Shown piece by piece: positions 1 to 6,200 of a stretch of DNA of 11,713 nt; the first letter of the stretch is position 1; the number at the start of each line of letters is the position of its first letter. The translations under genes and the position numbers were made by a program. The notes beneath the pieces were generated by a model, which was not told where the DNA came from, searched no databases, and worked only from the letters and a program-made list of their open reading frames with translations. The stretch is from Phoronis ovalis (Eukaryota; Phoronida; Phoronidae): NCBI GenBank assembly GCA_028565635.1, contig JAOXYB010050880.1, forward strand, positions 1 to 11,713, read 5' to 3'.

Positions 1-151
1 TGTAATAGTTTTGAAGATATTTGGTGGAAAGAGTGACAGACAGACAGACGGACACTCGAGATTTAGTAGTATAGATAAATGAAACAGTTTTAAAACTTAA
101 GCAGATGTTGTTGTACAGGAGTAGTATAGTGTGTATATTTTTCATACATAG
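1..151 (+). other. End of upstream STAT intron with GACA repeat
   Basis: This intron tail precedes the first visible exon. It carries a short (GACA)n run at 35-54. The words before it (ttttgaagatatttggtgga) followed by the GACA tail look like the end of a dispersed repeat, a pattern common in invertebrate introns. Confidence 0.5.
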
Positions 152-238
152 ATCTTTCATTATTGAGAAACAAAGTCCTCAAAATTTGAAGAATATATCA
201 AGCTCAAAGAAAGGCTCCAAATTCCATTTGAGTGTTAG
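152..238 (+). CDS. STAT: STAT exon a: start of DNA-binding domain
   Basis: The acceptor is ...catacatag|A and the donor is ag|gtaagt (phase 2). It encodes SFIIEKQSPQNLKN... to KFHLSVR, matching the family pattern (S/T)F(I/L)(I/V)EKQPPQVLKTQTKF..VR. Between LK and KF it has about six residues more than vertebrate STAT5/6, a Ser/Lys-rich stretch (NISSSKKGS). The exon upstream should end the coiled-coil domain and is not in the window. Confidence 0.88.
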
Positions 239-3200
239 GTAAGTATTGGGCATATGTTTTCTTTTAGAGTTCACATAACCTGTATAGCTTTTTTTCATCT
301 GGTTCAGTTAATTTTCCTTTACAACAATAACAAACAATTAAAACGTTCTCAATTGTAACTTTCGATAATTAAATTTATAAAGGTGTCTTATTCAAGTTTA
401 CTGTAAATGTAAATTACAAAGAAAGCTGTATAGTGTTATTTTATTGTTTCATTTTATGTAGATTTCTGGTTGGAAATGTTTTGTTGGGAAAATCCCAAAA
501 ACCTACAGTGAAAGTAAGTTTCCACTGTGAAAAGAGTTTAGCAGAACCAGACAGCGAGCCACACAAACATGGCAGCCTTTTGAATCCAGAAGCAAAACTT
601 GTTTGTAAAAACACGAAGAATGAATGCTCATGTTTGGCAGACTTTACTGACTTGACGGTAAGCTCCAAATGCTGCATTTTCATTATGCTATTTATTTTAT
701 ATTAATTTGCAATGTTTTTTATTTTATATTAATTTGTAGATTTGCTTTATTTGCTCTTATGAAATTAAATAAAAAATCTGTTTAATATATAACTATTTTT
801 GGTTAATGTTTTATTGGTGTTGTACTGCTGTTCAGTTTTGAACAAAACTGACAAAGATATTACAGCACAACAGAAAATACATGTCTCCTGGGCTGTAAAT
901 ATATATATGTGAAAAAAATTTGAATTGCAAAATATTATTCAATGAAATATGCATATATTGTCATGACTAATGACATGTGATATGTATATACTCATAGCTG
1001 ATCGCTTATAAAAGATGTGAAGAAAAGAAGGCAGTTGAAGAAGTATCAGAGAGAAAATATGGCTTCAAAGTTGAGACTACTGTTCAGTTTCAGAATGAAA
1101 CAATTATGTTGCAGGTTAGATATTTTTATGTTGTATTTTTTTTAATTTAACCAAAACTTTGGCCAATCAAGTAAAAAACAAGGGTTTTGTCTTGGGTTTT
1201 TGTAACCTGTTGTTTTCTTACTGAAAACTGAATAAAGTTATTAAAAAATAAAATAGAAATACATATATTATTTATGCCATTAATACTTGTAAAATATAGA
1301 GGTGAATGAAGATTAAATAAAGTATTTCACTTTCTTCAAAAAATTCACCATTGAAACAAATCACAGGATTTTTAAACCCTAGAATTTTTTGATCCTGCTT
1401 GAAAACCCTCATCTTTATATTTAATCTTCTTTTGTATATAATAAAGGCTGGGTACTGTAATAGAACTTGTAACTCTAGTAAAATATTCTATATATTTACT
1501 TAAACCTGTTTATTTTATTTCATGATATTATTACATATAATTTTTATGTGTCTCACACAGTGAGATGGGCCATATAGTCGTCCTGTATGCATCTTTATCA
1601 TGTTTTGTCATGCATCTGTAACATTTTCTTTGTCTTGTTATAACAGCTTCAGTTTTTATCTGATCAGCCTTATATTTAGTACAGTGCCACTACAGGTCAA
1701 AGTGTAGGTCAGTTGTAATTTGATCCAGATTAACGCCAATATCCCGAGAAGGCACGTACATCATATTGTGCCAATTTTCAGCAAGACAAGTGTTCAGTAG
1801 ACGATTCTAAAATTTGCAGCATTTTATGATTGGGCAGTCCCACAATGGTCCATGTGTTTATATATGATTCATTCATATTGAAATGTTTGGGTATATACTT
1901 CGATATTTCAGCTATGGGTTGTAAATAGTATGTTGAGTCAGAAGCAAAAATGTTGAGTCAGAAGCAAAAATGTTAAGCCACAGATTACAATATCTTAGCA
2001 CAAGTATATAATACTATAAAACATTTTAGGAAGTGACTTTGCCTGTCATAGTTACAACACAGACATCTCAAGATTGGAGTGCTACAGCAACACTTCTTTG
2101 GGATAGTGCTTTTTCAGGCTTGGTAAGTAACAATACTGCCATGTTTTATAGGCTATAGTGATGGAGGAACTTAAAATAAATTACATTCATTCAATATTTT
2201 ATTTCAAACTTATCAGAGCTACCAAACTAGTGTAGATATATTTGTCTCAGAGAGTTACCTGTTGTTATAGTCATACAGGTTACAAGTTAAAAATCTGCAA
2301 GTTATCTATTAATAAACCAAAACATACAAGATTTTATTCCTCTAGACACGTCCTTACTACACTGTGCCAGAAACTGTACCATGGCCTAAACTAGGAAGAG
2401 TGTTAAGTAAGCGATTTCAGACTACAACTGGTCGAGGTTTATCTCAAAGTCAACTACATGCTCTAGCTGGAAAGATATCTGGTAAGATATTGCATATTAA
2501 TATATTAAGTAAAAACACATTATTCCTGGTTTTGGTCTTTTTGTTTCTTTAACTGAATCATTACAGAAATCAGTTTAATAGTTTTATCCAAAAATAATGT
2601 TCTCTGTTTATAGTGTAGTCAGTATATTTTATTATATTTTCCATAAAATAGTCAAGGAAAATATCACACAAGCATGGCCACCAAAAGGATTGTTCCTGGC
2701 AAATGTATATTAAATACATTTTTAAATGCTTAAAAGCAAATATATAGAAATATATGTATGAATCATGCACCCGTCTGTAAGATCATGTTAAATGCTTTAA
2801 TGTTAAATTTTAGGACAAAAATTACAAGATTACTCATCTATGGAGGTCTCATGGAAGTGGTTTAACAAGGCAAGTTTTTATCCTGCCATTAATCATTTTG
2901 TACTAGTTTGTTTTAAAATGTATATTATATTTTCTGTTAAGGTGGCAAGAATTGTTTGGCAAAAATAAAAGTTGCTTAATGGGCAAAAAAGTAGTTGGTA
3001 GGATGGTTTTTATTTTAAAATAAAGTGTTTAACGGGCGAAAGCCCTTAAAAACCGAGTCGGTCAGACTTTTTTTAGTGTATTTTGAATCAGACAACGGCG
3101 CAAGAAAATTTGCGACTTGGGTTATTGTAGTTTCTGATTTTTTTAAATACCAAAATTGGAAGCAGTCGGGCTCGTTAAACAATTAAAAAAAAAAAGTGAA

Positions 3201-6200
3201 AGTGCCACAATTTGAAGTGGTTGCACACATTAAGCAACTTTATTTCGCATTTTCATGCAATGTGCATTTTTATTAGTTTTTCTCCACTGTTTTTGTGCCC
3301 ATCCACACAGTGTCCGGGGGTCCGACTCCAATATTATGTGCATGAATGGGTTTTCAAAAAGCCCCTAAATGTTTTTTCCCATTTTTAAATTTTGACCCCT
3401 TTTCACTGACTGGAAGGAATTTTAGATACCCTGTGTTGAGAATTTTTTTGGAAAATGCCCGGGAAATGCAATTATGGGAACTCGAACGTGATGGCAAATT
3501 AACTTTCGAAACGAAGTTTGGTATAGTAGTGGGTGGTTTTGATCCGGATTTTGTTCGATTTCGATACCCTAAAGGCATTCCTTAACATCCTGTAACATTT
3601 TGGGAGATACCAGTAAAATACTGAAATTTTGAGCATTTGTGCTGGGATACAGTTCTGCATTTCTATAGTTGCAGTAAAGTTATCTTTGCGATTGAGATGC
3701 AAGTTTTATTGTTATTTTTGGAAACTTTTTACCTCTGAAAAACGTGTTGTCGGCCATCTTTGATCTGCCATATTGAATATGCTAATTAGCAGCAAAATAC
3801 ATTTTTTTTTTCATATTTTGAATCTGTATCAAACCGTTTCACATAACCATTCATGTATTTGTCATTACCATGTACAATTTGTCTAAAACATGTATGGTAA
3901 CATAACATGGTCATAATTCACGGAAATAAGTCTGGGATTGAAAGGATTAATCAAATAAGGTATCCTTTTGTATATTTTATTATAAAATGTAACCCTAAAT
4001 GCATAATGTACGTTAGTTAATGTGCTTAGTTCTTAAAAATCACCCTTTTTACGCGTTTTTGTTCACGCACATGCATACCAACCATTGATTTGAGTCCGAC
4101 CCCAAGACACAGTGGCTGGGCATATAGTCATAATCTATAAATGTATAAGACTTTCTTTGTCTCACAATAACAGGCTCAATTTATACCTGATCACCTTCAT
4201 ATTCAGTACAGAGTAAGTACAGGTCAAAGTGCAGGTTAGGTATAATTTGACCCGGATAACTTCCAATATGGCCAATTGGCAGCCATGTTTGTTCCCACTT
4301 TCCAGATTCGCGAAGCATTAATTGGATGATTGAAAGGTGGATTAATGAAGGCAATAGTTTGGTGGGTATATTAGACTAGATGACATTTTAGAATGACCTT
4401 GAAAAGTAAGTCTATTGCTGAGCAACATCTGACATTTTTCGTTGAAACACATTTTTAGCTTGCTATAACTACTCCAGTTTTCATTGGATAAGTTTCATAT
4501 TTGATACAGGATAAATTCATGTCATGTACAGGTTGGTTATAATTTTGATCTTTTGATCACTTACGATATGGCCTACTAGTGGCCATATTGGCTGGACAAT
4601 TGGAAGATGAGTTAATTTATGAAGGCCATAGGTGGGTGTGAGGGTGTATTTAGGCTAGGTAAGACTTTAATATGACGTTGAAAAATGGGTCAAATGCCAA
4701 TCCAAATCTTTGACATTTATTGTATCTGGTACTTTGCTTTATGTATGTAATAGAAATCAGGGCGCTGCAACACATGTAATCCAATGGATGCGATGGGCAT
4801 CTGACATGTCAAATGTCTTTTTTATTCTCCAGCATTATTTTGGGGTGGAGAAGTGTCGCTGACGAGGGGAAGATTTTTAAACCAACTCTATACCAAAAAT
4901 GCAAAAATTTGAAAATTGTTTTATGAGATATTGCACACTATTTGTTCTGAAAAGTAGACCCAAAATATACCTTTCCAAAGGAATTCATGACTAGGCCTCA
5001 AAATGTACTCACAAAATGTACCACAAGGCATAAAAGGTGTGCAAAATTGCTCCAAAGGTACCCCGAGCCAGTGGTACAACCCCATCATCTTCGTGCACTA
5101 AGAATTCCCCCTTTTACTGTTACTATACCTGCCAAGTAAATAAAACCTGAAAGAGCGACATATTTTTTGGATTGGTCACTCATGTGTCCAATCGGCGTCG
5201 CCGAGGGCCACAGGCTTTCTTCACTAAACGAAAAAAATGGAAAACAAAAAAAAAAAGTCAATGCTCGCTGCCCCTTATAGCCACCTTTCTTACCTCTGGG
5301 ACCAGGAGAGCGAATTCTCTGTCCCTAGATTCCACGTGGTAATAAAGGGAGACAGATGGCAACTAGACTGATTTTCAGTGCTCCTGCTGGTTTGCGATAG
5401 CAACTCGATGCTGGCTTCCAAAGTTTGTTTTAAGGGACGTTTATGGTAATAATCATTCTTTTTCAAATATTTTAAATATGCATAAGATTTTACTACCCGG
5501 CGTGACATCGCCAGAAATTACAAAAAGTGTGACTGTCACGGCCAATGCGTGATACTTGGCAGGTATACTTTTACTGCTGCTATATTATTTACACACGAAA
5601 ATGTTATGTAAGACTAGACTAAAAAAAACCTTGTTTAAAGTGCGCAACAATTTCTTTTTCTAATAACACTAAAAAAGCTCAACCAACTCAGCTGTTGCCC
5701 TTTAAACAATTTTTTTTAAATAAAAAAGTCCTACCTACTTAGTTTTTGATATCTTTCGCCCATTAAACAACTAATTTTTGTTGTGGCCTAATGTGTGATA
5801 ATTACTTTCAGGATAAAAGGACAAAAGATTTCACATTCTGGAAATGGTTTTATGCTGTTAACAATTTGGTGAAAAGGCATCTCCAAAAACCTTGGAGAGA
5901 TGGGTAAAATACATTAATTTATCGATTTTAATTAACAGGTCTTACGTAATATTCTAGTTCACACATTCGTTGCCAGAAAATAAGTGCTGGAACATTCCGT
6001 TAAGAATGTGCACTACGAAATGTTAAAATTAATTTGTATTTTATATCTGTTCATTTGAAAAGGCATTGAACTGTTGCACAAAGACAATTGCTAACAGACT
6101 TTAAGTCAATATTAGCAAATAATTCCATTTGCATAGTATTCACATAATGATGGCCCAGGGGTATAAATGTACCTTTGGCAGAATGAAATGTTAGTAGCAT

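Larger units (their letters stand above)
1115..2029 (+). other. STAT intron holding copy 1 of the dispersed repeat
   Basis: No exon is required or seen between the two phase-0 exons on either side. The first half is plain AT-rich sequence. The middle (about 1553-1760) is the dispersed repeat listed separately. A 20-bp tandem duplication lies at 1931-1970. Confidence 0.6.
2961..5783. mobile_element. Outer element with long degenerate inverted ends
   Basis: The left end from 2971 (gttgcttaatgggc) matches the reverse complement of 5758-5771 (gttgtttaatgggc). The likeness continues inward for about 150 bp: aagtnggtnggactttttta words, a second gtttaacgggc / gtttaaagggc unit, and gacttttttagtg. 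The ends are built of roughly 60-bp subunits. No transposase frame is seen, so it would be non-autonomous, and no clear target duplication was found. The outer limits are uncertain by some 10-20 bp. Confidence 0.6.
2870..5811 (+). other. 2.9-kb GC-AG intron filled with nested inverted-repeat elements
   Basis: The intron opens with GCAAGT (after AAG) and closes with ttactttcag. It is more than three times longer than any other intron seen here. Nearly all of 2960-5785 lies between two degenerate inverted ends, and inside are a second inverted pair, two tandem copies of a dispersed repeat, and a compact MITE-like element. The spliced reading frame is unaffected. Confidence 0.85.

Noticed and set aside
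441-683. 80-codon minus-strand frame.
   Set aside because: It is the antisense shadow of STAT exon b.
2570-2770. 66-codon minus-strand frame in a STAT intron.
   Set aside because: AT-rich, Tyr/Phe/Ile-heavy translation typical of chance frames.
3051-3073. ACCGAGTCGGT followed by a T run resembles the end hairpin of a Cas9 tracrRNA.
   Set aside because: The match is short, the neighbouring tracrRNA parts and any CRISPR repeats or cas genes are missing, and it lies in an animal transposon end. It is a chance likeness.
3346-3585. Overlapping open frames on both strands (79 and 74 codons) in the inner element.
   Set aside because: No transposase, zinc-finger or other motif was seen. Overlap on both strands suggests repeat composition rather than coding.
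5290-5508. 72-codon minus-strand frame inside the 444-bp element.
   Set aside because: It is too short for a transposase and no catalytic motif is visible. Treated as noncoding MITE interior, though a captured fragment cannot be excluded.
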